64,000 bases of DNA from Pantoea rodasii. Its GTDB lineage: Bacteria; Pseudomonadota; Gammaproteobacteria; Enterobacterales; Enterobacteriaceae. The stretch spans positions 186,001 through 250,000 of the forward strand of contig NZ_MLFP01000003.1 in the NCBI RefSeq assembly GCF_002095465.1, read 5' to 3'. The notes beneath the pieces are model-generated. The model saw only the letters and a list, made by a program, of their open reading frames with translations. It was not told the origin of the DNA and ran no database searches. Within the stretch, counting starts at the first letter, position 1; each line of letters opens with the position of its first letter. Position numbers and translations under genes: made by a program. This document shows, piece by piece, positions 1 through 9,740 of the stretch.

Positions 1-522
1 GGGTTCATCGAACAGTACAAAACCAGCGGGCAAATTAAGGACTTTAGGCAGCATCACAGCACGAGCGACTTCCAATGCCTGACGCGTGGCAAAGTCATAG
101 CTGAGCATCGCGGCTTTGACATCCACGTCCAATCCCATGTGCGAAACGATATGCCGGGCTTCCGTCATCATGGCGCGTTTCTGCAACACGCCATAACGAC
201 TGAATTTCTGCTCATGCCCGAGAAACAAGCTTTCATAAACCGGTAAATTACCAATCAGCGCGGGATCCTGAAAAATACGCCAGATCCCTTGCAGATTCGC
301 TTGCCGATAGTTATCCAGCGTGAGGGTTCGGTCGTTCAGCTGGACGGTTCCGGTGGTGGGTCGCAGCGTGCCGGAAAGGATATTAAGCAGCGTTGATTTT
401 CCCGCACCGTTTTCGCCCAGAATACCGACCACCTCACCGGAGGCGATTTGCACATTGATGTTCGCCAGCACGCGGTTCCGTCCGTAACTGTGGCCGATGC
501 GATCAAGGCTGAGCTGCGCCAT
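1..522 (-). CDS. Sugar-type ABC transporter ATP-binding protein, 3' part cut by window edge
   Basis: Starts at the ATG on 522 and runs off the window, leaving about 174 residues. The Walker A motif GENGAGKST lies near residue 36 and the visible part ends in a Walker B-like LFDEP. The layout ([20 protein letters not shown] region after the first beta strands) matches the N-terminal ATPase domain of RbsA/MglA-type (CUT2) importers. Its start overlaps the stop of the binding-protein gene by one base (TGATG), so the two are translationally coupled. It should energise uptake of the ligand bound by the 522-1790 protein. No signature (C-loop) motif of the usual LSGGQ form is visible in the expected place; the sequence there reads [16 protein letters not shown], which is common in this subfamily's divergent members. 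Confidence 0.88.
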   Translation of the reverse strand, partial: MAQLSLDRIGHSYGRNRVLANINVQIASGEVVGILGENGAGKSTLLNILSGTLRPTTGTVQLNDRTLTLDNYRQANLQGIWRIFQDPALIGNLPVYESLFLGHEQKFSRYGVLQKRAMMTEARHIVSHMGLDVDVKAAMLSYDFATRQALEVARAVMLPKVLNLPAGFVLFDEP

Positions 523-1790
523 CAGACACTGATGCCTTTGTAATCGAAGTTATTTAACTTCAGGCGGTAAGCTTGCTGGTAACGTTGCGTGACCTTCTCA
601 AACTCACCGGATGCCACCGCTTCAGCATAAGCGGCAGGGGGCTGCCAACCTGCAGGTTTGGGGGTGCCCGATGCCGCGTAATACTCTTTGATATTGATCG
701 GCACCAGTGGCGTCTGCGGATCCCATTTGTCACCACTGATAACATGTGACAGCAAGCGAGGGTCAAAGGGCAGGTTAGGGTTATCAACAAAGCGAGCCAG
801 CACGCCATCTACGTTATCTTTGGTCACCAGCAAGCCAGCAAAACCGACGAAACGTTCCGGCACTGAGGGTTTATAACCATTTAAAGCATCAAACAGACGC
901 ACCACGGCCTGGATTCCGTGATAAGCCGGAGACTGGAATACTGTTGCCGCCACACGCCCACTTTTTACCGCGCGCAGAATATCCGTGGCACCATCAGTAC
1001 CGACAGTCAGGACATCTTTACCCGGTTTAATATTCAGCCCGCGCAGTGCGGCCAGCACACCCGTCAGTGAGCCGTCGTTTTGCGCGATAATCACATCCGG
1101 CGCGCCATAACGGGATATCAAATCTTCTGCAGCTTTTTGTCCATCTTCTGCGCTCCAGTTGCCCGGCAGGCTGCCCAAAATTTTGACCTGCGGGAATTCA
1201 GAGAGTGCATGGTAAACGGAAGCGCTGCGCAGATTATCGACAAACGCCCCTTTTGGTCCCGTCACATGCAGGACTTTTAATGCCGGCCCCGATTTCTTGA
1301 CGGCTTCTCCGAGGGTGAATTTTACAGCCTGGTAAAAACCGACATCTTCCCGTGTGACAAAGGCCTGCACATAGCCATCACCGGCATCAAGAGGATGGCT
1401 CCACGGCAAATTGCTGCCGAAGTTGACCAGAAAGCCTCCGTTCTGGGCGACAGCACGCGCAATGCTTTTATTAGCACTGCCATCGACGCTGTTGGTGAGG
1501 ATCAATTTTTTCCCGGCAGCGATGGCAGACTGTGCCTGAGTGAGCGCAGTGGCGTCATTCAAATTGAAGTTGGTCGAGGAATAAGGCAGTCCCAGCACTT
1601 TTGCGGCTCGCTGTGCAGCATCATTCACAATAGTGTTCCATTCGTTATTAAGCAGCAGCAGTTGTTGTATCGGTGCTGTAAGCAGGTTCTGCGCCAGAAC
1701 ATTGCGCGCAGTGAGTAACTGGCCACCGACGAGCGCAGCCCCTGCGCTAAACTGTAAAAAACGACGACGTGAAAAAGACAATGATTCCAT
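522..1790 (-). CDS. Sugar-type ABC transporter substrate-binding protein with Tat signal
   Basis: A 422-residue periplasmic binding protein of the ribose/galactose (Peripla_BP_4) class. The N terminus has a twin-arginine signal, [17 protein letters not shown], followed by a cleavage-like region. I chose ATG 1790 over the upstream ATG at 1805 because GGAGAG lies six bases before 1790. The family normally uses Sec signals, so Tat export is unusual. It is a paralogue of the protein at 8373-9713, with the same C-terminal pattern ([12 protein letters not shown]...GE). Placed downstream of the sfnR-like gene and monooxygenases, it may bind an organosulfur compound and not a sugar; that is inference. 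Confidence 0.85.
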   Translation of the reverse strand: MESLSFSRRRFLQFSAGAALVGGQLLTARNVLAQNLLTAPIQQLLLLNNEWNTIVNDAAQRAAKVLGLPYSSTNFNLNDATALTQAQSAIAAGKKLILTNSVDGSANKSIARAVAQNGGFLVNFGSNLPWSHPLDAGDGYVQAFVTREDVGFYQAVKFTLGEAVKKSGPALKVLHVTGPKGAFVDNLRSASVYHALSEFPQVKILGSLPGNWSAEDGQKAAEDLISRYGAPDVIIAQNDGSLTGVLAALRGLNIKPGKDVLTVGTDGATDILRAVKSGRVAATVFQSPAYHGIQAVVRLFDALNGYKPSVPERFVGFAGLLVTKDNVDGVLARFVDNPNLPFDPRLLSHVISGDKWDPQTPLVPINIKEYYAASGTPKPAGWQPPAAYAEAVASGEFEKVTQRYQQAYRLKLNNFDYKGISV

Positions 1791-1952
1791 TATGCTCTCC
1801 GGCAATTGCCTGCAAATTAACTGGTGAAGTTGAATGAGGAATTATTTTTTACTGCCAGACAGTAATATCTAAATTTCCCTGCAAAGAGAAATACCGAAAA
1901 AAACATTCCATTGACCTTAAAGGAATAAGCTTGGTTATTTTTATTAAGATAT

Positions 1953-1967
1953 GAGTGAGCCTCACTC
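1953..1967. promoter_or_regulatory. Perfect 15-bp palindrome upstream of binding-protein gene
   Basis: GAGTGAG-C-CTCACTC is a perfect inverted repeat about 165 bases upstream of the 1790 start. It is either an operator or activator site, or a weak terminator after the sfnR-like gene, but no T run follows it on the minus strand. Confidence 0.35.
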
Positions 1968-2053
1968 TCGATACAGAGCGAAGTTAAGTAGCACCAGCTT
2001 TAAAATGTGATTTTCAGTAAATTATTTATGCGATAATTAATCCTGATTTTCTA

Positions 2054-3105
2054 TCAAGTATTTCGGGTATTAACAATAAGCTCACCAATACGTATTAGGT
2101 GCGCACGTGTGACATTGCGCGTCAACCCTAACAGGTTAGCGGTATGAACCTGATTTTGATGGCAATATTGATACGCCATCCTGACCACTATATCCTCGAT
2201 ACGTTGGTGGACGCTGCCTGAACACTCTTCAAACAGACGCTCCAGTGCCTGGAGCAACAACGTTTCCCCGGTGACTTCAGATTGTTCATGCGTTTGATCT
2301 TGAACCAGTCGCGTATTGTTTAAGGCAATGTTCCTGGCCTGAATTTCATTGCTGTGGCTAATCAGTAATGCGTGATGAATAACATTCTCAAGCTCGCGAA
2401 TATTCCCTGGCCAGCTGTAATGGGTTAGTTTATGAATGGCTTCATCACTTAGTGTGGCATACGAATAGCCAAGGCGACTGCTGTACTCCTCGATAAAGTG
2501 TCGAGCCAGTGGGATAATATCGCCAACTCTCTCACGGAGTGGTAACAGTCTTAAACTCACGACATTCAGTCGATAGAAAAGATCTTCACGAAACTGCCCT
2601 TGGAGAATAGCCTGTTCAAGATGAATATTGGTCGCGGCTAATACGCGCACATCAATTGGAATAGATTTTCGTGAGCCTAAACGCACGACTTCACGCTCCT
2701 GTAACACACGAAGAATTTTCACCTGGATCGCCAGCGGTAAATCACCGATCTCATCAAGAAAAAGTGTGCCGCCATTCGCTTCTTCAAACCAACCCGCTCG
2801 TGCAGACAGTGCCCCGGTAAAAGCGCCTTTCTCATGGCCAAACAGTTCTGCTTCGACCAGCGATTCCGCAAAAGCGCCACAGTTCACCGCAATAAAGGGA
2901 CCGTCACGCCGATGGCTAAGGTTGTGCACGTGTCGCGCAACCAACTCTTTGCCCGTTCCGGTTGCACCTATTATCAAAATGCTGGCTTCACTTGGCGCAA
3001 TTTGTTGTATGTGCGCCAACAGCTCCAGCGATCGCGGATCTTCAAATACCTGCGCGCTGGCCTTTTTCTGGCAGGCGTTGGGATAGGAAGCGTCAGTAGA
3101 TTCAT
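2054..3105 (-). CDS. sfnR: SfnR-like sigma-54-dependent activator (frameshift near the 5' end)
   Basis: Enhancer-binding protein without a receiver domain, about 350 residues after correction. Walker A GATGTGKE, the sigma-54 contact motif GAFTGA and Walker [12 protein letters not shown] are all present, and a helix-turn-helix lies at the C terminus ([15 protein letters not shown]). This is the layout of SfnR, which activates sulfone/sulfonate monooxygenase genes in pseudomonads. The ATG at 3105 has a good ribosome site (AAGGTG) ten bases after the sfnB-like stop and encodes a family-like [14 protein letters not shown], but this frame must move back one base at an A5 tract (3063-3067) to enter the AAA+ frame. 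Without the shift only a TTG at 3019 could start the main frame. Either a base is missing in the read or slippage occurs. It probably drives the sigma-54 promoter at 12347-12361. Confidence 0.85.
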
Positions 3106-3114
3106 GGCTGCACC

Positions 3115-4278
3115 TTATGAGTAATACGAGGGTTCGGGGGCTTGGTGGTTAAGCGCCCATTTCCCCAGCTCTTGAATACGATAATCCACCGGATCGTGCA
3201 GCGTTTGAGTGCGCATATTGCGCCAGTGTCGGTCAAAGCGAAGCGATGCATGCGTGGCGCGGGCACCCGTCACATCAAACAGGCGATTGCAAATATCCAG
3301 TCCATGCTGTGTGGCAGCAACTTTAGCGGTGCCGACAGATAAGGCTAGCTGCGCGCGTTCCGCATAGTCTAACGTCAGCGCTTTAGACCATGCCGCATCA
3401 AGCTGTTGTGCCGCCCGGTCAACCAGCAGTCGCACACTTTCAAGACCGACCCAAAATTCGCCGTAATGGTGCAGTACATAATGATCTTCCGTTGCGACCC
3501 GCGCGACGGATTGCAGCCAGGGGCGTTTTTCCCGCCGCGTGTAGTCACGTGCTTCATTAAAAGCACCTTCAGCGATACCCAGAAACATACTGGCGAAATG
3601 CAGTTGCGAAATCAGAGGGCGCAAGCTGGCAAACGCTGAACTACTGGGGCCCGGTTCCAACAACATCTCATCAGGCTCAACGCGGACACGTTCGAAAGTA
3701 ACATTGCCGCTATCAGTCTGGCGCTGACCAATATTGTCCCAATCATCATGGATAGTGATTCCCGTGCGGCCGCTAGGCACCATTGCCATGACAAATCGAT
3801 TGTCATTACTGGTCTCAAAGCCAGATGCCAGCAGGATCTCTGAGTCGGCGGCACCGGAGCTGAAACTCTTCTGACCGGAAAACTCATACCATCCTATCTG
3901 TTGCTGTACGGTCATCCGCTCATCAAGCACATTAAGCGCATTACCCCAAAACCAGTTGCGCGAAGCGGTTTGGTCAAACCAAGGCTGCCATTGGTCAGCA
4001 CGTGCAAACATGCGCACGGTCGCCAACTGCAACTGGTGAAAACCGAAAATATGCGCGATAGAGCTGTCTACGCGAGCAAAGAGCTGCGTGGTGGCCATGA
4101 TCTCGCGCCAGCTGGAGCCCAATCCGCCAAACTGTTGCGGAATCAACATGGCTAACAGCCCACTTTGACGAATCGCATCGCGCTGTGCTTTCGGTGTTCC
4201 TCCTTGTTGGTCGCGTTCCACTGCATCAATCGCAAAAAATTCAGCGAGTTGTTCCGCGCGTTGCCATGACGTAGCCAT
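3115..4278 (-). CDS. SfnB-family flavin-dependent monooxygenase (acyl-CoA dehydrogenase fold)
   Basis: A 387-residue acyl-CoA dehydrogenase-like protein of the SfnB/DszC branch, which uses reduced flavin to oxidise organosulfur compounds. Features are the N-terminal FGGLGSSW segment, the central flavin-domain region ([14 protein letters not shown] then [10 protein letters not shown]) and the C-terminal region with [20 protein letters not shown], typical of the group. The ATG at 4278 is preceded by AGAGGG; the longer upstream frame to 4362 lacks such a site. It lies just upstream of sfnR and downstream of an LLM monooxygenase, like the pairing in dimethyl-sulfone and alkanesulfonate use. The exact substrate is unknown. 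Confidence 0.87.
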   Translation of the reverse strand: MATSWQRAEQLAEFFAIDAVERDQQGGTPKAQRDAIRQSGLLAMLIPQQFGGLGSSWREIMATTQLFARVDSSIAHIFGFHQLQLATVRMFARADQWQPWFDQTASRNWFWGNALNVLDERMTVQQQIGWYEFSGQKSFSSGAADSEILLASGFETSNDNRFVMAMVPSGRTGITIHDDWDNIGQRQTDSGNVTFERVRVEPDEMLLEPGPSSSAFASLRPLISQLHFASMFLGIAEGAFNEARDYTRREKRPWLQSVARVATEDHYVLHHYGEFWVGLESVRLLVDRAAQQLDAAWSKALTLDYAERAQLALSVGTAKVAATQHGLDICNRLFDVTGARATHASLRFDRHWRNMRTQTLHDPVDYRIQELGKWALNHQAPEPSYYS

Positions 4279-4467
4279 TATCCCTCTCACATACAATGTT
4301 GGTGAGCAAACAGTGTCTCGCTGAGTGAACGACTTCCTTTCAGTGAGGTGTACTGCAGACAACAGTTTTATAACTAAACCACTGAGCTAGCCCAACCAAA
4401 AAAAATCGCTAGTGATATGCGATGAACGGGATAGGTCGCCGCGTCAGGCGTCTGTTGAACACGAATA

Positions 4468-5823
4468 TTAATTAAAAGCCTGATGCCACTGCCGTGCGGG
4501 ATGTCGTGCAGGTAAAGTAGGGGCTTCACCGAACATTTTCTGCCGCAAGGTGCCCGCGCCATACTCTCGCTGCGCCAGACCGCGCTGTTGCAATACCGGC
4601 AGAATATGATCGATAAACTCAATGAACGAACCCGGCGTGGTTTCATACATCAGATTGATGCCATCCACGCCGGCTGCTTGCCAGCGCTCCAGCTCATCAG
4701 CAATCTGTTCGGGTGTTCCTACAATGCGTGTATTGAGTGCATATGCACTGGCCAGGTCGGCAACCGTCGGCGATCGTCCAAAAGACTCGCTGAAAACCTC
4801 AATGATGCCCTGAACGCCTTCGATTTTAACGTCGGACAGCAACTGGTCGGGTGCCAGCACCCCAAGGTCAACGCCCAAATCACGACTGATATGCGCAAGT
4901 AATCCATCAACACTCAAAAATTCGTCCAGCGCTGCAGCTTTCCTTCTGGCCTCTTCTTCAGTGCTGCCCACAACAAACGACAAGCCCTGCAGGAATTTAA
5001 GATCCTGCGGATCACGACCTGCCTGGCGCAATTGCTCACGCATGGTGCTGGTGAGGACGTGCGCACCTTCAGGATTGCGGCAAACAATGAAAGTACACTC
5101 AGCATGACGCGTAGCAAAAGCCCGTCCCGCTTGCGATGATCCCGCCTGATACAGCACCGGGGTGCGTTGAGGTGAAGGTAATGCCAGATGCGGTCCGGCA
5201 ACCCGATAGCGTTGGCCCTGATGATGAATACGGTGAACGTGAGCAGGATCGGCGTATCGGTTGTTGCGCGCGTCATTGAGCAGCGCTTGGTCATCCCATG
5301 ACCCTTCCCACAATTTATAGACCACCTCCATATATTCTTCCGCCCAGCGATAGCGTTCATCGTGCGCCGTAATGCCCGGTAAACCAAAGTTGTGTGACGC
5401 GTTCTCACTGACGCTGGTGACGATATTCCAACCGACGCGCCCTTTACTCAGATGATCGAGTGTCGAAACCCGGCGCGCAAAATTGAACGGATGATCCTGA
5501 AGAATAGAGCTGGTGAATACCAACCCAAGTTGCTGTGTGACCGCCACCAGTGCTGTGGCAATGGTGGATGCATCATGGATGGGTATCTGCACCGCCTGCT
5601 CAATATAGGTATCAGCCGAGCCTTTGTAGATGGCATCAACGCCGAGCACATCGGCCAGGAAAAGCGCATCAAAATGCGCTGATTCTAAACGTTTCGCCAG
5701 TTCCACCCACACTTCAAGTTCATGAAAACGCGTGGCTTGAGTGGCGGGGTTACGCCAGAATCCGTGATAGATATGTGATACTGCCGCCATTGAAAAGGCA
5801 TTAAGAATAAGTCGTTTAGTCAT
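4468..5823 (-). CDS. LLM-class monooxygenase, NtaA/SnaA/DszA family
   Basis: A 451-residue FMNH2-dependent monooxygenase. The family signatures FDALFLADVLG (near residue 53), LSKGRVGWNIVTS (near 130) and AGSSQAGRAFA (near 230) are present, and the length fits NtaA/DszA. Such enzymes oxidise sulfones, nitrilotriacetate or thioethers in the cytoplasm and need a separate flavin reductase, which is not seen in the window. The start is supported by AGGAGAAG upstream. It follows the ABC permease by 16 bases and precedes the SfnB gene, so it probably belongs to the sigma-54 operon that starts at 12314. The 189 bases before the SfnB start hold no gene. Confidence 0.88.
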   Translation of the reverse strand: MTKRLILNAFSMAAVSHIYHGFWRNPATQATRFHELEVWVELAKRLESAHFDALFLADVLGVDAIYKGSADTYIEQAVQIPIHDASTIATALVAVTQQLGLVFTSSILQDHPFNFARRVSTLDHLSKGRVGWNIVTSVSENASHNFGLPGITAHDERYRWAEEYMEVVYKLWEGSWDDQALLNDARNNRYADPAHVHRIHHQGQRYRVAGPHLALPSPQRTPVLYQAGSSQAGRAFATRHAECTFIVCRNPEGAHVLTSTMREQLRQAGRDPQDLKFLQGLSFVVGSTEEEARRKAAALDEFLSVDGLLAHISRDLGVDLGVLAPDQLLSDVKIEGVQGIIEVFSESFGRSPTVADLASAYALNTRIVGTPEQIADELERWQAAGVDGINLMYETTPGSFIEFIDHILPVLQQRGLAQREYGAGTLRQKMFGEAPTLPARHPARQWHQAFN

Positions 5824-5839
5824 CTTCTTCTTCTCCTGT

Positions 5840-6817
5840 TTATTTCACGACAAACTGCGCGGACTGGCGCCCCGTGAGCACCGCAGCAATCACCACCGCC
5901 CCTTTAATCACCATCTGCATAAACTCGGATACGCCCAGCAGATTGAGCCCGTTATCCATCAACGCGATGATCAACACACCGACTAAGGTGCGCTGCGGCC
6001 CGCCACGGCCGCCGGCTAATGAGGTCCCTCCAACGACAATGGCGGCGAGACTGTTCAGCAGCAGATCGCTGCCAAGCGACGGACCTGCCGCGCCCAGCCG
6101 CGCTACCGACAGGATCCCCGCCAGGCCTGCAAATAAGCCCGAGGCACAAAAGGCGTAAATTTTATAACGGCTCACGGGGATTCCAGCGGTGTGAGCAACC
6201 CGTTCCCCGCCGCCAATCAAGTAGCTATAGCGACCAAAACGCGTTCGTAGCGCGACAAAAACGCTGATTAGCCAGGCAAGTAACGCCCACAGCGCGATAT
6301 TGGGTACATGTGGAATGAGTTGGCCAATGGCGACGGTTTCAAACTGAAGTGCCTGGTAAGCCACCGCGCGCCCCTGAAGAAGGGTTAAGGCCAAACCACT
6401 AAAAATCGACAGTGAACCCAGCGTCACCACAAATGACGGCACACGTCCCAGGGTATAAATTGTGCCATTCAGCGCGCCCAGGGCGGTGCCCAGTAGCAAG
6501 GCCAACGGCAGGGCTGAAAAGACCAGGCCGAAGCTATTCATAAATGTCACGGTGGCAGCGGACACTAACAGCACCGTGGCCCCAACTGACAAATCGATAC
6601 AGCCCATCAGAATGACGAAGGTTAGCCCGATACAGGCAATCAGCAGTGCACTGGCCTGACCGGCGATAGCGCTAAAATTGCGCACGGTGGCGAAGGAATC
6701 GGTGGTCAGGCTGAAGAAAATCATTAACGCCACCACCACTAACAGCGGAAGCGCTTGTTTCCAGGCGAAAGGAAAGGCGCGTTCGCTCACCCGTGTGGAT
6801 AAGGTTTCCTGAGTCAT
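5840..6817 (-). CDS. Sugar-type ABC transporter permease (RbsC-like)
   Basis: A 325-residue inner-membrane permease with about ten hydrophobic segments. The conserved CUT2 permease signatures are clear: ILMGCIDLSVGA near residue 70 and GGTSLAGGRGG near 263. Its start overlaps the ATPase stop by four bases (ATGA). With the ATPase and Tat-type binding protein it forms a complete importer located between two monooxygenase pairs. Confidence 0.92.
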   Translation of the reverse strand: MTQETLSTRVSERAFPFAWKQALPLLVVVALMIFFSLTTDSFATVRNFSAIAGQASALLIACIGLTFVILMGCIDLSVGATVLLVSAATVTFMNSFGLVFSALPLALLLGTALGALNGTIYTLGRVPSFVVTLGSLSIFSGLALTLLQGRAVAYQALQFETVAIGQLIPHVPNIALWALLAWLISVFVALRTRFGRYSYLIGGGERVAHTAGIPVSRYKIYAFCASGLFAGLAGILSVARLGAAGPSLGSDLLLNSLAAIVVGGTSLAGGRGGPQRTLVGVLIIALMDNGLNLLGVSEFMQMVIKGAVVIAAVLTGRQSAQFVVK

Positions 6818-8376
6818 TGTGGGCTCCGGACTGAAGGTGAAGAGGGAGTGTTGAGCATCATCGCAACCAGCGTTTGCTCGTCGGGTTTACCGTCGGCAGG
6901 CGCCGGGATTTCGCCAATTTGTTCACCGTGTTGCAGGATCACAATGCGGTGTGACAAACCGATCAATTCCAGCAACTCATCGCTGAGCAGCAGAATGGCG
7001 ACACCTTGCGCGCTGAGCTGGCGCAGCTCGCGGTAAATCTCCTCTTTGGCACCCGCATCAACACCGCGTGTTGGATTATCCAGCACCAGTACCCGCGGCT
7101 GACGATACAGCCAGCGCGCCAGCACGACTTTCTGCTGGTTGCCGCCCGAAAGCTGATCGCAGCGCTTTAGCGCGCTGCCATTGCGGATGCGCAGACGTGT
7201 GACAAAATCAGAGGCCACCTGGCGTTCACGCCGTGAATACCAGTACCCGGAAATATGACTGAAACGATCGGCACCGCTGGCCAAAGAGAGGTTCCAGCTA
7301 ATGCTAAAGGGGGGAATAATGCCCTCCTCCAGACGTTCAGCAGGGATATAACCCAGACCTTGTTGCACCAGTTTACGGATTCGCGGTTTCTGACCAGGCG
7401 CGTTCGCCAGGGACACTTCACCACGGGTCGGCGGCACCACACCCGCAATGCCTTTTGCCAGCGCCTCCTTGCCACTGTTGAGCAACCCTCCTAATCCGAG
7501 AATTTCGCCCTGACGAATCTCCAGGTTCACGTTGTGGTAACGACCAGTATGCGACAGACCCGCTACCGTAAAGGCCACGGGCTGCTCATCAATCGGGTGT
7601 TGCAGCTGTTGATAGTAGTGATCCGCTGCCCGTTCGCGACCCACCATCCACTGCTGCAATTGCGCCTCAGTGGTTTCATCTGGCCTGGCGTGTGCAACCT
7701 GCAAACCATCTTTAAGGACGTAAATCGCATCGGAGAGCTTTAGCACTTCCTGTAATCGATGTGACACCAACAAGAAACTGGCCTGCTGGCGGAGTTTTGC
7801 TACCAGAGACAAGAACCACTGTTCATCAGCCAGATCGAGCGTGGCTGTCGGTTCATCCAGTAAGATAAGTGGATGGGCAATATCTTCCACCAGGCTCGGT
7901 GCCAGGCAAGCGCGGGTGATTTCGAGCGTCTGACGCTGTGAAAATGAGAGTCGATTGACAGGCTGGCGCACATCAAAGGCTAACCCCGCAACATCAGCGA
8001 GTTGCTGCGCTTGCTGGATCATGGCGCGACGCTGTAAAAAACCCGCGCGATAGAAGTAGCGGTCTCGCCCCAGCAGCAGATTTTCATATACCGCCAAATC
8101 GCTGACCAGCGCTTGCTCCTGAAATACCCGCGAGATGCCCGCAGCCTGAGCCTGTTGCAGAGAGGTGGGCGCATATGGTGTGCCACGTAATAGCAGCTCA
8201 CCGCTGTCACAACGGGTGAGCCCAGAGAGAACGTCGAACAGGGTGGTTTTCCCTGCACCGTTTTCACCCACCAGGCTCACAACACTGCGCTCAGCCACCT
8301 CCAGCGACAAGCCGTGCAATACCGTGTTTTCGCCATAGCGCTTCTTCACGCCATGGATACCGAGCAAGGTGCTCAT
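6814..8376 (-). CDS. Sugar-type ABC transporter ATP-binding protein, two ATPase domains
   Basis: A 520-residue duplicated ATPase of the RbsA/MglA type. The first domain has Walker A GENGAGKTT (near residue 37) and Walker B LILLDEPTATLD; the second has a degenerate Walker A (GLLNSGKEA), a good signature (LSGGNQQKVVLARWL) and Walker B VLVLDNPTRGVD. A degenerate second Walker A is normal in this class. Four-base overlaps on both sides couple it to the binding protein and permease genes. Confidence 0.93.
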   Translation of the reverse strand: MSTLLGIHGVKKRYGENTVLHGLSLEVAERSVVSLVGENGAGKTTLFDVLSGLTRCDSGELLLRGTPYAPTSLQQAQAAGISRVFQEQALVSDLAVYENLLLGRDRYFYRAGFLQRRAMIQQAQQLADVAGLAFDVRQPVNRLSFSQRQTLEITRACLAPSLVEDIAHPLILLDEPTATLDLADEQWFLSLVAKLRQQASFLLVSHRLQEVLKLSDAIYVLKDGLQVAHARPDETTEAQLQQWMVGRERAADHYYQQLQHPIDEQPVAFTVAGLSHTGRYHNVNLEIRQGEILGLGGLLNSGKEALAKGIAGVVPPTRGEVSLANAPGQKPRIRKLVQQGLGYIPAERLEEGIIPPFSISWNLSLASGADRFSHISGYWYSRRERQVASDFVTRLRIRNGSALKRCDQLSGGNQQKVVLARWLYRQPRVLVLDNPTRGVDAGAKEEIYRELRQLSAQGVAILLLSDELLELIGLSHRIVILQHGEQIGEIPAPADGKPDEQTLVAMMLNTPSSPSVRSPQ

Positions 8377-9713
8377 GCTTTGGCCTTAAACGGGGAGGGG
8401 CCAAAGAAAGGAATTTTGTAATGGTCGCGATATTCCTCTGTTACGCGCTGCCATTCACCGTTGTTTTTGGCATCAAGATAAGCCGGTGGATACTGCCATC
8501 CAGCGGGTTTGGGCAATCCGGCCCACTCAACATCAATATCTAACGGCGTGATTTGCCCTTGAGGATCCCAGTCATTGGGATGGGCGACTTTAGACATTAA
8601 CTTGTAGTCAAACGGCGGCACGTCTCCGTTATCAACATAGCGCTGTAGATAGATATCAACGTTCTCACGTGTCATGGTTACGGAGTGCCAGTTAAGCATG
8701 CGTTCTGCCGCGCGCGGCTGCCATCCGTTCAACACGTCATACAATCGTGCGGTGAAAAAGCCGGCCTGGAACGCAGGGCAGTTAGCGCTGGTTGCCAGTT
8801 GTTGCCCACTTTTGATCGCCCGTGCGCCTTTGGTCGTGCCATCGGCACCCACCACCAGCACATCTTCGCCGGGCTTCAAGCCATTGGCACGCAGAGCGGC
8901 GATGACGCCTTGCGCAACGTCATCATTCTGCGCCACGACACCGACTACATTTTTATGGCGCGACAGCAGATCCTGAGTGGCTTTCAATGAGTCCTCCCGA
9001 TTGAATAGACCGGGAAGCTGGTCAACAAGTTTGGTTTTGGGGAACGACGCAAAGGCTGCATCACGACCGCGGCTGCGCACGGAGTCCGTCGAAAATCCCG
9101 GAACACCTGTGACGCCAATAATATCTCCACCGCCAAACTTTTCGGTAACGGCTTTCAGCAACACTTCCGTTACGCCGCGGTGTGCACTGAACTCTTCTGG
9201 CACTGCATAAAGCGTGTAGTAGTCACTGGCGTCAAACGGGGTATACCAGGGGAGCGTGGCCCAGACGTTCGCGAAGTAGGCTTTATTTTGTTGCGCCAAC
9301 TGCGCGATACGGCGCACGGCACTGCCATCCGGAGCATGCAGGATCAGTGCATTGGCACCATCCGCAAACTGTTGTTCAGCCTGGTTCAATTGCCGTTGGC
9401 TATCGATTTGCCCATCAAGATAGCTGTATCCGAGACCGAACAGTTGGGAAGCGGCCTGGGTTGCATGGCTCGCTTGCGCCATAAACTCTACGCGGCTGGT
9501 CCACGCCAGATAGGCAAGCTTGCCCAAAGGCGCAACCACTGCCACCGCAGGGCTGCTCCATAAGCTGGCGGTGGCCGCTGCGGCAGCTCCGGCAGTGGCA
9601 AGGGCGATAAACTCCCGACGACTGACGCCATGGGCATCAAGACGGTCAAGATGCGCATCAATAGCGCGAGAATTATTCAGATGAAACAGCGTCGAACGGA
9701 CATTTTTAAACAT
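8373..9713 (-). CDS. Sugar-type ABC transporter substrate-binding protein with Tat signal
   Basis: A 446-residue periplasmic binding protein with a long N-terminal leader holding the twin-arginine motif SRREFIALATAGAA near residue 30. Its core follows the Peripla_BP_4 pattern (AQNDDVAQGVIAALRANGL, then VVGADGTTKGARAIKSG). It is a paralogue of the 522-1790 protein. The gene begins 28 bases after the LLM gene stop and overlaps the ATPase start by four bases. Its position inside a sulfur-monooxygenase operon suggests an organosulfur ligand; the ligand cannot be read from the sequence. Confidence 0.88.
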   Translation of the reverse strand: MFKNVRSTLFHLNNSRAIDAHLDRLDAHGVSRREFIALATAGAAAAATASLWSSPAVAVVAPLGKLAYLAWTSRVEFMAQASHATQAASQLFGLGYSYLDGQIDSQRQLNQAEQQFADGANALILHAPDGSAVRRIAQLAQQNKAYFANVWATLPWYTPFDASDYYTLYAVPEEFSAHRGVTEVLLKAVTEKFGGGDIIGVTGVPGFSTDSVRSRGRDAAFASFPKTKLVDQLPGLFNREDSLKATQDLLSRHKNVVGVVAQNDDVAQGVIAALRANGLKPGEDVLVVGADGTTKGARAIKSGQQLATSANCPAFQAGFFTARLYDVLNGWQPRAAERMLNWHSVTMTRENVDIYLQRYVDNGDVPPFDYKLMSKVAHPNDWDPQGQITPLDIDVEWAGLPKPAGWQYPPAYLDAKNNGEWQRVTEEYRDHYKIPFFGPSPFKAKA

Positions 9714-9740
9714 GAGATTTCCCTGATGAAGACGACAAAA

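Noticed and set aside
1880..1900. Possible sigma-54 promoter before the binding-protein gene at 1790
   Set aside because: GG and GC are 11 bases apart where 10 are needed, and the -24 box is poor.
4356..4396. tRNA-like 5' half on the minus strand (GGGCTAGCTCAGTGGTTTAG)
   Set aside because: Only a D-arm-like match; no anticodon arm, T arm or acceptor pairing follows, so it is not a tRNA or a clear attachment site.
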